From the NCBI RefSeq assembly GCF_004011695.2, contig NC_082422.1:1178001-1242000 (forward strand): a stretch of 64,000 nucleotides of DNA, in the 5' to 3' direction. Below the pieces are notes generated by a model that saw nothing but the letters and a program-made list of their open reading frames with translations, was not told where the DNA came from and did not search any database. This document shows, piece after piece, positions 43,009 to 54,491 of the stretch (the first letter of the stretch is position 1; each line of letters begins with the position of its first letter). Both the position numbers and the translations under genes were made by a program. The DNA comes from Ascochyta rabiei (lineage: Eukaryota > Ascomycota > Dothideomycetes > Pleosporales > Didymellaceae).

Positions 43009-43391
43009 ACGGAGAGTGAAACGGACAAGGCAGGACAAGCGGGTGGGCGAGGTGGAGCGGACAGGGAGCACGGCACGTTGGTCTCCTTTTCGTTTTTCGT
43101 TTTTCGTTTTTCGTTGCACGACGAGGGCGCTCTGCGCTAGACTGGGACAAGTTGGGTTGTGGCACAGAGGAAGAGACGGTCACGTGGTGGTGACTTCAGT
43201 AACAGTTCCAACTTGGTGGACGGTCTTCGGCCCGTGGGCGTGTTAGCGTTGATAAGCCCCAGGCGCCGCCATTTGTCTCTCCACCACCACCGCCAAACCT
43301 TGATTGCCATCCTTCCCTTTCCCATGCGCGGCCGCCCCTTCTCTCCGCTCTCCAGTCACCAGTAGGCCCGCCAACCCGCCAACTCGCCAAC

Positions 43392-45233
43392 ATGCCTCTC
43401 GACCCCAAGGACGAGCCGTTTCCGACGAAACAGCTCATCATCATCGGTGCGTGCTGCCGTGGCTGCTGCTCGACGCGGTGACGTCATGGGAAATCGAGAC
43501 TTTTCTAACCGCCGGCCAGGAATATGCCGTTTTTCCGAGCCGCTCGCCTTCAATTCCATCCTCGCCTACTCGTACGTGATGGTGCAGGACCTGGGCATCC
43601 ATGAACGCGATGCGTCCTTCTACTCCGGACTGCTCGTGTCGGCCTACGCCATCGCCGAGGCCATGACGGCGCCCCTGTGGGGATCCATCTCCGACGTCTA
43701 CGGCAGGAAGCCGGTCGCGCTCATTGGCCTGGCGGGCGTGGCCATGTCCAGCATCGTCTTTGGCATGGCTGGCACTTTTTGGGTTGCGCTGCTTGCGCGA
43801 TTCGTCGGCGGTGCCCTGAACGGAAACGTCGCCATCATGCAGACCATGGTGGCTGAGATGGTCAAGAACCCAGCCCACGAGCGTAAGGACATGGTCCGCC
43901 TGCGTGCCTGCATCTGACGCTGACCCACTCCACAGCTCGCGCGTATGCGACACAGCCCTTCGTCTGGACTCTGGGAGGCATCATTGGCTCCGCCATGGGT
44001 GGCTTCCTTGCTCAGCCAGCTGTCTTCTACCCCAACGCCTTCGCCCAAGACGGCCTCTTCGGGAAATACCCATACCTTCTTCCCAACCTCGTCGCAGCCA
44101 TCGGCATCGTTCTGGCCATCATCCAGGGCATCTTCTTCCTGAAGGAGACCCTGGTCCGTGAGGAGGAGCCCGACCAGAACGGCGGCATCACGTACGGCGA
44201 CAACATCAACGAGAGGAGTCGCCTGCTTCCACCCCAGCAGCCTCATCAGGTTCCCGGACGTGTCCGCGGTTCCATGGCTGGCTCCATGCGTGAGCCTCGC
44301 GGTTCCATCGTCAGCTTAACGAGGGAACGTCTGCACTCCATGTCGGTGGCAGGCAGCATTCGTCACATTCGCAAGCGCGCCTCTTTCCTCGAAGAGGGCA
44401 TGCCAGCACCCTTTGACCAACGTTTCGACATCCGCCGCTCGTCCTTTGGCACAATGCACTCGATTCGGGTTGCGCCTCACCCCGTCCTCCCCACTCGTGG
44501 ACCGCCTGCCAAGCCGCGCGCGACTTTCAACAAGACCGTTGTCATGATGATCATCGCCATGTCCATCTTCGCGTTTCACCAGATGGCCTTCATCAGCATT
44601 CTTCCCGTCTACATTATTGACGAGCCCACGACCCGCGGTGTAGATTTCCGCGGTGGTCTTGGCATGTCTCTCCACGATGTCGGTGCTTTCCTTGCCATCA
44701 ACGGCTTCATCGCCTTGTTCGTTCAAGGCTTCATCTTCCCCATCTTCGTTGAGCATGTTGGTGTGTGGAAGTCGTTCTTCTACATGGTTCTCTTCTACCC
44801 CATCTGCTACGTCATTATCCCTTTCATCAGTGCCCTCCCTGACGAATTCATCTCCCCCGGCGTGTACTTGACGCTCCTCCTGCAGGCCTTCTTCGGTATC
44901 ATCGTTTTCCCCTGTTCGCTCATTCTGATGAAGAACGCTGTTCCCTCGCCACTGGTTCTCGGCCGCGTCAACGGTCTGGCCATGTCCGCCTGCTGTCTTG
45001 CCAGGACGATCGCCTGCCCCTTGGTTGGAGCTATCTACTCTATTGGCGGCAGCGCTACCGCATGGTTCGGTCTGACGCTCATGGCCGTTTTCGGTGTCTT
45101 TCAGTTGATCTGGGTACCCAAGGAGGATGTCGGCCCGGTTGAAATCGACAACGGCCTCAAGAAGGTTGTCCACAACAACGACGATCACGAGGACGCGATC
45201 GATGACATCTCGGTCATCGGATCTGTGCGCTAA
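43392..45233 (+). CDS. MFS transporter, Zn-induced-facilitator-like / YCR023C type
   Basis: Major-facilitator transporter of the membrane. Three exons, 43392-43446, 43520-43882 and 43936-45233 (introns GTGCGT...GCCAG and GTAAGG...CACAG), 571 aa. The joins give QLIIIGICRFSEPLAF and NPAHEPRAYATQPF, each the family sequence. TM1-6 are followed by a long loop with Arg/Ser repeats (MAGSMREPRGSIVSL, HSMSVAGSIRHIRKRA), then TM7-12. Motif A is APLWGSISDVYGRKPVALIG between TM2 and TM3. The loop between TM1 and TM2 (VMVQDLGIHERDASFYSG) is that of the ZIF-like group, which exports organic cations or small amines, but the substrate is unknown. It stands next to the monooxygenase cluster (gap 502 bp) but may not belong to it, because its expression-type features resemble a conserved single gene. 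Confidence 0.88.
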
Positions 45234-45735
45234 TCGTCGCGAACATGACTGAGTTTGCGGGCTACCGTATCGAGGATCATAATGTCCATTAAAGGGGAAT
45301 CGTTACCCGATATCTCATTTTCTGCATCATTGTTCGGCGTTGGGGGGGGGTACTTTCCACGGGCTTCACGAGAATCTGATCATCGCCAGTCATTGGTCAT
45401 GTGAGCATTTCTTGCATAGCGAGCCGAAAAGCTTAACGCCATCTGTAATATGTTCCTGCATTAGACTGCAATCCTATCGACACGTCATCTATCGCCATAT
45501 CATCGCTTGTGTATGTGAAGCTATCCTGGATGTGTCAACAAACAACCGAGTTTCGTGGAATTGCGTCCTGGTGGTGATGGTCTTCTAGCAAAGTCGCAAT
45601 AGTTGCTACATCGTAGTTCAGGTGGGTCAAATACTTGATACTTTGGCATTGTTGTTTCTAAACACATCAGACATTGAGTTCGATATCCAGTAGGTCCTCG
45701 TGAGCTTTTGAATTTGCATTCTCCAGAGTCAATAC
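45234..45735. other. Gene-free stretch
   Basis: 502 bp between the convergent 3' ends of the MFS gene and the first monooxygenase. A run of nine G is at 45342-45350. Confidence 0.45.
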
Positions 45736-47244
45736 CTAAGGCTTGCTCTCGTCGTACACATCGTACTTGTACTGGCTTCCAGTATGATCATCCCTCAACC
45801 CTGCTTGTCCCTTCCCGTACACCTTCTCTCTCGCCGTCAACCCCTCTTCTTCCGGCTGTGAGTAGATCCCCCTCTTTCTCAACACAGGCACCAAGAGATC
45901 CACAACATCTTCGAAGCTCCCCGGCGTCGTGACGTACCCGATATTGAATCCATCAACATCCGCCTCTCTTACCCACCGCTCGAGCTCATCTGCCACCGTC
46001 TCCGGGCTCCCAACACTCACAGGCCCCAATCCACCAATCGACGCCTTCTCCGCAATGACCTTGGGCGTCCACTCCGGCACCTCAGGCGACGTAACCGTGA
46101 ATTGGTCCAACAGACTCCTGACTCGATGATCCGTCGTCGCATCATCAGCAGTTAGAATCTTGTCAGGCGGGTACTGACTCAGATCGATGCCCGTCCAGCC
46201 CGATACGAGAACCAACCCACCAATCTCGCTCGCGTACTTCTTCAGCTCTTCGTACTTCTGCTGTGCCTCCTCGTCCGTCTTTCCGAGGATAGGGGTGAAG
46301 GTTGCGAAGAACTTGATGCTTTGCGGATCACGACCTTTCTCCTTGGCTAGTTCGCGGATCTTTGTAATCTTGGGCTTCAGCACGACTGGCGAGTGAGACG
46401 ACACAAAGATGGCTTCAGCGTGGTTTGCAGCGAACTCGCTGCCCGCCGAGGAAGTGCCGGCTTGGAACAGAAAGGGCGTACGTTGGGGCGAGGGATCAAC
46501 GATGTGTCTGCTCTCAAGATGGAAGAATTGCCCTTTGTGCTTGATGGTCCTGACACGATCCGGATCAATGTACTCGTCTTCTTCTTTGCTCTCGCTGATG
46601 GCCTCGTTGGCCCAACTGCCTTCCCATAGCCTTTTGTCTCGTCAGTCCAGCCATTCAAGCGCTATGCGGAGACGAGCTGCTTACTTGTAAAGCACGCGTA
46701 GATACTCATCCGCCTGCGCATACCGCTCGTCGTGTTCAATAGGATGGTCCAACCCAATCGCCTTGAACGCCGCCTTCTTCCAGCTCGTCACAATGTTCCA
46801 GCCAAACCGGCCCCCCGTCAGATGGTCCAGCGTACTGAACCTCTTCGCGAGCAAGAACGGTGGCTCGAAGCTCGTGCTCGCTGTGATGGCGAACGCGAGG
46901 TTCTTGGTCACGGCGGCCATGGCGGATATCGGGATCGTGGGATCCGTCATGGGCCATTGCGCGGCTCGCCGGATGCAGTTGTCGAGCGAGTCCTCGTAGG
47001 TGTCGTATCCGCCGTATGTGTCGGCGAGGAAGAGGGCGTTGATTCCGCCGCGCTCGAGAAGCTTGGCTAGATCTATCCAGTAGTCGAGCTTGCGCTTGGT
47101 GGCGGACTTGTCTTTTGGGTTCTTCCATTGGCCGGGCGAGAGGTGGCCGACTGTACTCATGTCGAATGCATTGATGAGTATCTTCTTTGGGGGAGTTCCA
47201 TTGTTAGTTGTGGTTCCATTGTTCCTGGATATTGATTCGGCCAT
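45736..47244 (-). CDS. FMN-dependent monooxygenase, NtaA/SnaA/DszA family (copy A)
   Basis: Luciferase-like flavin monooxygenase that would use FMNH2 and oxygen supplied by a separate reductase. Two exons, 47244-46685 and 46630-45736 (intron GTAAGC...AAAAG), 484 aa. The join is RVLYKLWEGSWANEAISES. Family landmarks: PPKKILINAFDMSTVGHLSP (start strand with the His-Leu-Ser-Pro segment), ALFLADTYGGYDTYEDSLDN, AFAITASTSFEPPFLLAKRF, STLDHLTGGRFGWNIVTSWK, HDERYAQADEYLRVLYKLWE, QRTPFLFQAGTSSAGSEFAA, IFVSSHSP, SGWTGIDLSQYPPD, SIGGLGPVSVGSPETVADEL and READVDGFNIGYVTTPGSFE. Known relatives attack nitrilotriacetate, pristinamycin IIB or dibenzothiophene sulfone, so substrates cannot be inferred. It is the paralogue of copy B at 56.5 kb. 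Confidence 0.9.
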
Positions 47245-47893
47245 GGTGTGTGGTTGCGGATGCTATTGTAAAGAAGGTGGCACTAATCGAATAAATGTAT
47301 CCTATACTAAACGAATCGGATATACGTGCTATATCTCTCCTTGTGATCCTACCGTACTACTGTTCACCATGTTGGTGTTCACGCTCGCCATTATGCGATG
47401 TGGAGAATCGTGATGCAGGGCGGCGATTGCGCCATCTTACAATCATTATCCGAAGTCGCAACACGCTGTGGGGTAGCTGCAACTGCAATGTCATGCGGGC
47501 AGGATAACAATCCTTCTTGCGTGATTTTCATGTGGATGCAATTATCGATTCCTAGTGGAGCTTGAACTGTTGAGAACGCCACGCATTAGGTGGTCATGAG
47601 TCGAAAAAGGCGCGTTGACGAGCCTTGCCTGGTGATTTATCAGGTTATCGAGAATGCATACTATTATTGAGATGCTCAAAAGTATCACTCTCGGTGGCAG
47701 TGAAGAATCAGAAAATCGGCCTTTGGAACGCTAGATGAAAGGGTTAAAACTTGTTCGAATTTGAATGTGATTCGCAGATAAATGATATTGGCTCACAAAA
47801 AACTTTAGAGTACCTACAAATAATTTTTATACACTTCAGACGTGAGAAAATTTAGTGCTGGGGTCTGGGTGTAGAGCTCACTGTCATGCTGTG
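47245..47893. other. Gene-free stretch
   Basis: 649 bp, upstream flank of monooxygenase A and 3' flank of the DAL5-type transporter. It is AT-rich, with no gene seen. Confidence 0.45.
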
Positions 47894-49492
47894 CTAGGCT
47901 GGACCCTCAGTAACGGGTACGATCTTAGGATTATACCGGTTAATCGCCTCGTTGATCGAGCTTGCAGTTTCGTCTTCTGCATCTATTGCTCCTCTACTAC
48001 ACAAGTCAGCAAACGACTCGCACAATATGAATGCCAGAACGTACCTTGGTTGCTTATTTATATACATCTTAATGATGTGTGCCAAGATAACCAAACATAC
48101 AGCATTTGCGAGCACGAAGGCCCATCCTTTTGGGAACCTAGGTCCTTCAACGGTTTGGAAAACCAATAATGGAGTCCAGGCAGTAGTTGATTGGGCAACC
48201 GTATTAGCGAGCACCAATGCAACAGCGCGCTCTGCTGGTGAGTAACTGAGTTGACTGTTGATCCATCCGTACAACACGCTTGACATGGCCACAGCCGAAT
48301 ACGTGGTCATGAAAGCAAACCACTTGGCCGACTCTGGCACGTTCCAGATTGTAAGAATGATGAGACCGATGATGTTCCAGGTGTGAGAAACCGTTATCGC
48401 CCATGCGGGTCCTAGGAAAAGATCCGAAGCGAAGCAAACAGCCAGCGTGTAGAAGATCCCTAAGGCTGGAGAGATAGCACCGAGCTCGTTGACACGTGAC
48501 TTAGAGTACCGGTTCAAGCTCTTGAGCCATAGCAAATAGCCTCCGGAGGATGTGTTGAGGCATCCGTTCCAGAAAAAGATGTCCAGTAGCAGAAAAGCCC
48601 AGACAAGCGGTGATTTGGCAATCTTAACAAACGTGTGAACAGTGACGTTGCCCTTGACTTCGTGACCGGCCTTCTGCAGCCTGTGTTTTGCAAGCTCAAC
48701 ATCATGATCGGTCAGAACGAGCTTGTTAGGCTTATCAGGCGTGCCTGGGAGGACGCATAACCCAAGAAAACCAACGGGAATGGTAATGATTGCACATACA
48801 ATGTACATCCATCTCCATCCCGCGAGGCCCTGTACGCCATCCAAGCGTGATGTTGCTCCAGACTGAATCAAGGCTGCGGTGAGAGTACCTAAAGTGAGGC
48901 CAACGTAGAAGAAACCTCCACGACGGCCGATTTCATCTCCACGATACCAGGATCCTGTTGTACGGTAAGCTGTTGTGTGGGGTTGAAATTGTTGCTCTTA
49001 CCAAAGATATAGTGGATGGCTGGAAAGAAGGCTGCTTCGAAAAGGCCCACCAAGAATCGGTACGCTGCCAGCTCTGCAAACGAATGAACTCGGTACTGGA
49101 GCAGCGTGAAAATACCCCAGGCTATGTCGAGAAATGGGAGAAGATAGTACATAGGAATTCGTGTGAAGAGATACATAAACGGCAGTTGACCAACTACTGT
49201 GCCGACCACATAAAGTGTCTGGAGGCGGACGAGCTCATTTCCTTGAAAGCCCAAGTCTTCTTTGAGGCCGGCAACATAGGCATTGTCTGTACATGTTAGT
49301 GTTGAAGACGTGAAATGCATACAAAGACTCACTGATGTTAGCTTGATCGATGTACTTGACCCAATAGGCCAGAAAGACGTAAGGTACAATCAGGAAATCG
49401 AGTTTCGCAATCAGCTTACGCTCTTCTGGCGTATCATAATCCTGGAACCACCGAATTTGGTACCATTTACGGCTTTTGCTCGGTGCAGACAT
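47894..49492 (-). CDS. MFS transporter, allantoate-permease (DAL5/ACS) family
   Basis: Anion:cation symporter type transporter of organic acids, vitamins or allantoate-like compounds. Four exons: 49492-49333, 49286-49002, 48954-48045 and 47996-47894, 485 aa. The joins are QANINNAYVAGL, HYIFGSWYRGDEIGRR and NKQPSRGAID. The last intron (48 nt, GTACGT...TGTAG) is a multiple of three without stops and could also be retained. Family landmarks: LDFLIVPYVFLAYWVKYIDQ (TM1), NAYVAGLKEDLGFQGNE, RFLVGLFEAAFFPAIHYIFG and WYRGDEIGRRGGFFYVG, which is the characteristic ACS motif. It starts MSAPSKSRKWYQIRWFQDYD, and the C-terminus is a short cytosolic tail. It is divergent to the BVMO with 477 bp between the starts, so co-regulation is likely. 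Confidence 0.9.
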
Positions 49493-49969
49493 TAGTACTG
49501 ATTAGAATGAAGGCCTTGATACTATGTTGTACCGCATCAGGTCTGCAACCTTATGTATGCCTATGTTCAACATGCCTGACATGGAGAAGTCCGATGTCGA
49601 CTTTGCGTGCGGCCTATGCTAGGATTGAGAGCGAGAGACTTACGCCAATTTACTCTCAATGCTTGACAGCATGACAAGGTAGCGAGCACGACAGCCAAGT
49701 TGGCTGCCACATGGCGCATACCGTCAACCAGTGGGGTGAAGGCGTGATTACCACCATTATGCCGAGCTGCAATGGCGGAAGATCAGGCAAACACCGAAAA
49801 CGCGACGATAACGGATGAAACGTGGCTCGGAGGTGTATCGGTGAGCCAGTCATCTCATCATTTAAAACAACGTAGATGAAAGCCTTAAATCTTCACATTG
49901 CATTGCATTGTTGCGGGAGCGAGCCACCTACCCTCATTCTAAGCTCTGCCGATACTAGTCCCAAACGAG
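49493..49969. promoter_or_regulatory. Divergent transporter/monooxygenase promoter
   Basis: 477 bp between two divergent start codons inside the putative cluster. I see no convincing zinc-cluster (CGG-Nx-CCG) site by eye. Confidence 0.4.
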
Positions 49970-51957
49970 ATGGCTTCAACAGCCGTTATCCCCGCCACTG
50001 AAACACAGGGCAAGACGTCACCATCAACAACTTCGACGCGACGCGTCGCACAGTTGACTGAGCATCTTGCGCCCGTGAGCGAGACGGAACAAGTCAACAC
50101 TCAACCTGTATTGCCAATCAACTATCCTGTCTCGCAACTGCAACTTGACCCCAATCACCATATCGACGATGTCCGGCAGCTGAAAGTTGCTGTCATTGGG
50201 GTACGTTTCTTTTCTAGCTCAAGCTTCATGATTGAGAAGAGCTTCTAACAGCACAAAGGCTGGTTTAGCTGGTATCAATGCCGGTATTCTACTTCCAGCG
50301 AAAGTTCCTGGAATTCAGTTGACTATTTTCGAGAAGAACGAGGACGTAGTAAGTCAAGTGCATCTCAAGCTAGTCGAGCTCTCTTAACACTTGCTAGAGC
50401 GGAACATGGTTGGAGAACACATACCCTGGTGTACGATGTGATATACCAGCCCATGTCTATCAGAGCACATTCTCGCCTAATACGCAATGGTCTGAGATCT
50501 TCGCTAAAGGTGCTGAGATTCGAGATTACTGGCAAGCAACAGCCAGGAAACACGACGTCTACAAATATGTCAAGTTGCGACATCGCGTCGACGATGCATC
50601 GTGGGATGATGCGAGATCTAAATGGAGCGTAAAAGTCCACAACCTCGTCAATGACACCTCAAGCCGGGAGGAGTTCGACTTCGTTATTACAGCCATTGGG
50701 CGCTTCAACGCCTGGAAGTTGCCAGACTATCCAGGCCTCGATACCTACAAAGGCCATCTTCGGCACACGTCGAATTGGGACCCGTCTTACGACCCAACAG
50801 GCAAAAGGGTCGCAGTCATCGGCAACGGAGCAAGCGGACTTCAGATAGTACCGCACCTGCAGCGAATATCGAAGCATGTCACTCACTTTGTACGTAACCC
50901 AACGTGGATTGCCACATCGTGGGCTGGAGACGAGAGGACTTTCGAGCCTCAGCCATACCCTGCCGATCAACGAGAGTCATTCCAAGATCCAGAAATCTAT
51001 CTCAAGTTCCGTAAAGAGATCGAAGAGAAGTACTGGAGGCGCTTTCGGGCTATGGTGCGAGGATCTGAAGAGAATGAGGGTATCAGAGAAACCTTCATCG
51101 AAGTGATGAAAGCGCGAGCGGCTAAAAAACCCGAACTACTGGACGGCTTAATTCCAGAATTTGCACCGCACTGCCGAAGACTGACTCCAGGCCCTGGATA
51201 TCTCGAGGCGCTCACTGAGGAGAATGCCGAGCTTGTCAAGACGCCAATCAAGCAATTCACATCTGCTGGCATTGAGACAGTCGATGGCAAGACATATGAA
51301 TTCGATGCTATCTTCTGCGCCACCGGCGCCAATACCGATCTTGTACCGCCGTTCCCAATTAAAGCACGCGGGATAGATCTGAACAAAGCCTGGAAGCCGG
51401 ACGGTGAATTCGGATTTCCTTACACCTACCTAGGCACTGCAACGCCAGGCTTTCCAAACCTGTTTTTCCTGGCCGGACCGCACGCAACTGGTCCATCTGG
51501 AACCGTTCCACAGGCCGTAGAGACGGCGCTCACATACTTTGCAAAGATACTACGAAAGGTTTCTTCTCAAGGCATCAAGTCCATTGCACCATCCAAGGAG
51601 GCAGCAGATGACTTTGTAGACTATTGCGATGCCTTCTTCCCAAAGACCGTACTGACAGACAACTGCTCCTCGTGGAACAACGGAGGACTCCCTGGACAGA
51701 GGATACATGGACTATGGCCTGGGTCTGCTGCCGGGCTTACCCTTGTTAGACGCGACCCCCGCTGGGAAGACTGGGAGTATGAGCGGTTCAACAAGCAGAA
51801 TCGATTTGCATATTTGGGCAATGGATACACCAGAGGGGAAATTGATGAGTCTGCTGATCTGACTTCGTACCTCAAAGCACCTGGTCAGGAGCTGGACCTG
51901 AAAGACGTCCACGAGAGCTGGTGGGATCTACCAGGTGCCATCAAGAAGTCAACTTGA
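49970..51957 (+). CDS. Baeyer-Villiger-type FAD monooxygenase
   Basis: Class B flavoprotein inserting oxygen next to a ketone, with NADPH. Three exons, 49970-50200, 50259-50348 and 50398-51957 (donors GTACGT and GTAAGT), 626 aa. The first join completes the FAD motif VAVIG-AGLAGINAGILL; the second gives NEDVSGTWLENTYPGVRCD, the typical BVMO segment. The BVMO fingerprint is present as YKGHLRHTSNWDP (F/Y-x-G-x3-H-x3-W). The second Rossmann motif is VAVIGNGASGLQIVPHL, and the late FAD-binding ATG is CATGANTDLVPPFP. The N-terminal ~60 residues form a linker. The protein is longer than bacterial cyclohexanone monooxygenases (about 540 aa) and fits the long fungal type with the PHATGPSGTVPQAVET segment. 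The substrate is unknown. It lies between the DAL5-type transporter and UNC93-like A. Confidence 0.93.
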
Positions 51958-52594
51958 ATACAGTTCAGCCTTTCTCTCCAGCCAACCTCCGCAATTACAA
52001 TCATGTTAAGCTCAAAGCCCTTGCTCCACAATATCCGAACACTATCCGCGAGCTTTTTTGGTGTCTGCTCGATGCTCGTAGGCCGCTGATATGTCGATTG
52101 CAAGTGCATGCCCAATTCAGTAATTCCGTCACAGCATTACGTGGCCGCTAGCAGACGTACATAGTGCCCAAAATCACGACATCCATTTTGCTGGAACCGC
52201 CCTCGCTTGCATCAGTCGTTCGAAGTTCTTATCTACCAGTGGTAATTCGCAAAGGGCAGGGGAGATGACGTGCTACCCCATCGAAACCCCGACCTTTACA
52301 ACATGCCGAAGAAGACCCGCAGCCATATTGGGCCGTATCTGGGTTACATCTGGACCTGCATGGAAGAAACCTGAAGTTATCCACTCCGTGTACCGGAGCC
52401 ATGGCGCACGGAACCATACGACCCTTGCGTGGAAATTGCCATGTAGACGCGTGCTTACAAGCTTTGGATGAATGATGGCTTCGGGAGCTGCTAGCCCTTT
52501 GTGAGTACTGCCGACACTACAGGACGATATCAAGACTTCAAGGACTATATCTAGTTCGATCTTTCCATGAATTGATCTGCAAACATTGTCAAAG
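51958..52594. other. Gene-free stretch
   Basis: 637 bp between two same-strand cluster genes. No feature is recognised. Confidence 0.4.
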
Positions 52595-54212
52595 ATGACT
52601 ACACAAGACTCGGCTCTGGAATCCGGAAGCGATGTTGAGGTTGAAAGGCGCGACTATCCAAGTATGCAAAGCTCCAGCTTTCCTCTAGATTCTCCACACT
52701 AACACTGTCAGCAAAATGGTATCGCGGCACGTTCTTCAACATGACCATACTTGGTCTTTGTAACTTCTCGGCTCCGGGTATCTGGGGGGCTATGAACTCG
52801 CTCGGTGCAGGAGGGGCTCAGTCTCCTCATCTAGTCAACGCTGGCAACGCGCTCACTTTCTGCTTGATGGTGGTTAGCTGCTACTTCAGCAGTGCGATTG
52901 TTCACTACATTGGAATCAAAGGAGCGCTGATCTTTGGAACGCGAGTGGAATTCTAACCGAACACTGACTGACATACTGACTTTTCGATAGCATCGGATAT
53001 GCCCCATATGCAGCAGCTTGTAAGTACCCACATCATTCGTACAAATGCCTGCTAATGTTGTGTAGTGTACACGAACAACCGCTTCGGAACCGAGTGGTTC
53101 ATCTACCTCGGAAGCTCGTTGTGCGGCATCTCGGCAGGTGTCTTCTGGATGGCCGAGGCCGCCATTGCCATCGCCTATCCCGAGCCCTGGAACAAAGGCA
53201 AAGCACTTGGATACTGGCTTACCTTTCGTCTTGCTGGTCAGATTCTTGGTGGAGCAATCAACCTTGGACTCAATGCCGACCGCGATCAAGCGGGCAGCGT
53301 GTCTTACACGGTCTACCTGATTTTCATCGCGTTACAGTGCATTGGTCCCTTCGTTGGTCTCTTCCTCAACAAGCCTAGCCGGGTCCAGAGGAAAGACGGC
53401 AAGAAGGTTGACTTGACAATCCTGAACAACCCATGGTTCGAGATCAAAGCCACGACTAAGTTGTTCTTCACGAAGAGATTCCTCCTCACTGTTCTATGGA
53501 TTGGACAAGCAGTATTCGCCGAGGCCGTCTACAACACATATTTGGCCCGTAAGTCAAACGTTTCTTGAATGGAAAGTCTCAGTCGGCTGACCAAAATATA
53601 GTTTGGTTTTCTGTGCGCTCACGTGCTCTGGGGTCTTTCTTATCGGGAATCGTGGCCGTGACATGCGGCAACTTGCTCGGTAGCTACCTGGACAGAGCAT
53701 CTATTCCACTGAAATTCCGTGCTCGCACCACCTTTTGGTCTATCGCCGCTCTTCAGGGTGCTTGGTGGCTGTGGATCACCATACTTGTCACCGAGTTCCG
53801 TTCTACTCAGCCAACATACGACTGGTTATCTGCTGGGTTTGGCCGCGCTTTTGCCGTCTTCGTCTTTCTGACAGTGGGATTCCAACTCAACTACCTCTTT
53901 CTGTACTTCTTTATAGGTCAGCTTGCGGAAAACGAGCCTGAGGTTATCCGATATGCGGCTTTGCTAAGAGGTACGGAGTCTGCATGGCAAGCGATCAGCT
54001 ATGGCATCACTTCCGTCACCGTGTTCGCTGAGGTCGGAGCCGTCTACTGGAACTTCGCGCTCTGGGCGGTCGCAATCTGGCCCGCATGGCTGGTTCTCAG
54101 GGAGTTTGGTGTTGAAAAGAAGACATTCGAGGATGAGATTGCTGCCAAGGACGACGCACCAGTGGTGTCCACCATTGTAAATGTGGAGCAGAGAAAGTCA
54201 GGCCTAGATTGA
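52595..54212 (+). CDS. UNC93-like MFS transporter (copy A)
   Basis: Membrane protein of the UNC93/DUF895 type of fungi, function not known. Five exons: 52595-52661, 52712-52940, 52991-53019, 53066-53548 and 53602-54212, 472 aa. The second intron has a GC donor (GGAAC|GCGAGT...GATAG), the only one that keeps frame. The third exon is 29 nt (TIGYAPYAAA). The joins restore SCYFSSAIVHYIGIKGALIF, then GTIGYAPYAAALYTNNRFGT, and NTYLALWFSVRSRALGSFLS. The family signature GIWGAMNSLGAGGAQSPHLV is followed by NAGNALTFCLMV. There are about 11-12 hydrophobic segments and no N-terminal signal peptide. Paralogue of the gene at 59.0 kb with the same order of motifs. Substrate unknown; its neighbours suggest transport of a compound handled by the flavin enzymes. 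Confidence 0.85.
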
Positions 54213-54491
54213 GCAACTCTTCCGGAAAAATGAAGGTATCTGAGGTGATAATGGTACAGAATGTATCGGCGACATCATTGCGCTCGCAACTTCCTCACCG
54301 CACATTAGAGGCTAGACATATTAGAAATTGAGAACGAACAGCGTATAATATTTCATGCGTCACGGCGCAACCATGGCTATCGAGAATGATCGTAAGACTG
54401 TGAAGCAAAAGCTACTTCATGTATCATGTTATGATGCCTTGAGTCGGCTCCGATACAGCTATTCTTTTATGAACAAGACCGTACATTCCAA

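Larger units (their letters stand above)
41298..43391. other. Repeat-rich spacer without a gene
   Basis: 2.1 kb. Besides the satellites listed separately there is ACGCGAAATTA twice in tandem (about 41741-41762) and a TCGTTTT/TCGTTTTTCG repeat at 43088-43112. Any open frames in it follow the repeats. Confidence 0.55.

Noticed and set aside
42728..43246. Frame with RFQATNGRSASQ repeats
   Set aside because: Made by the 36-bp minisatellite; no conserved flanking sequence.
43392..45233. ZIF-like MFS gene as member of the monooxygenase cluster
   Set aside because: Its family is broadly conserved alone, and it is convergent to the first cluster gene. I keep the cluster boundary at 45736, but this is not certain.
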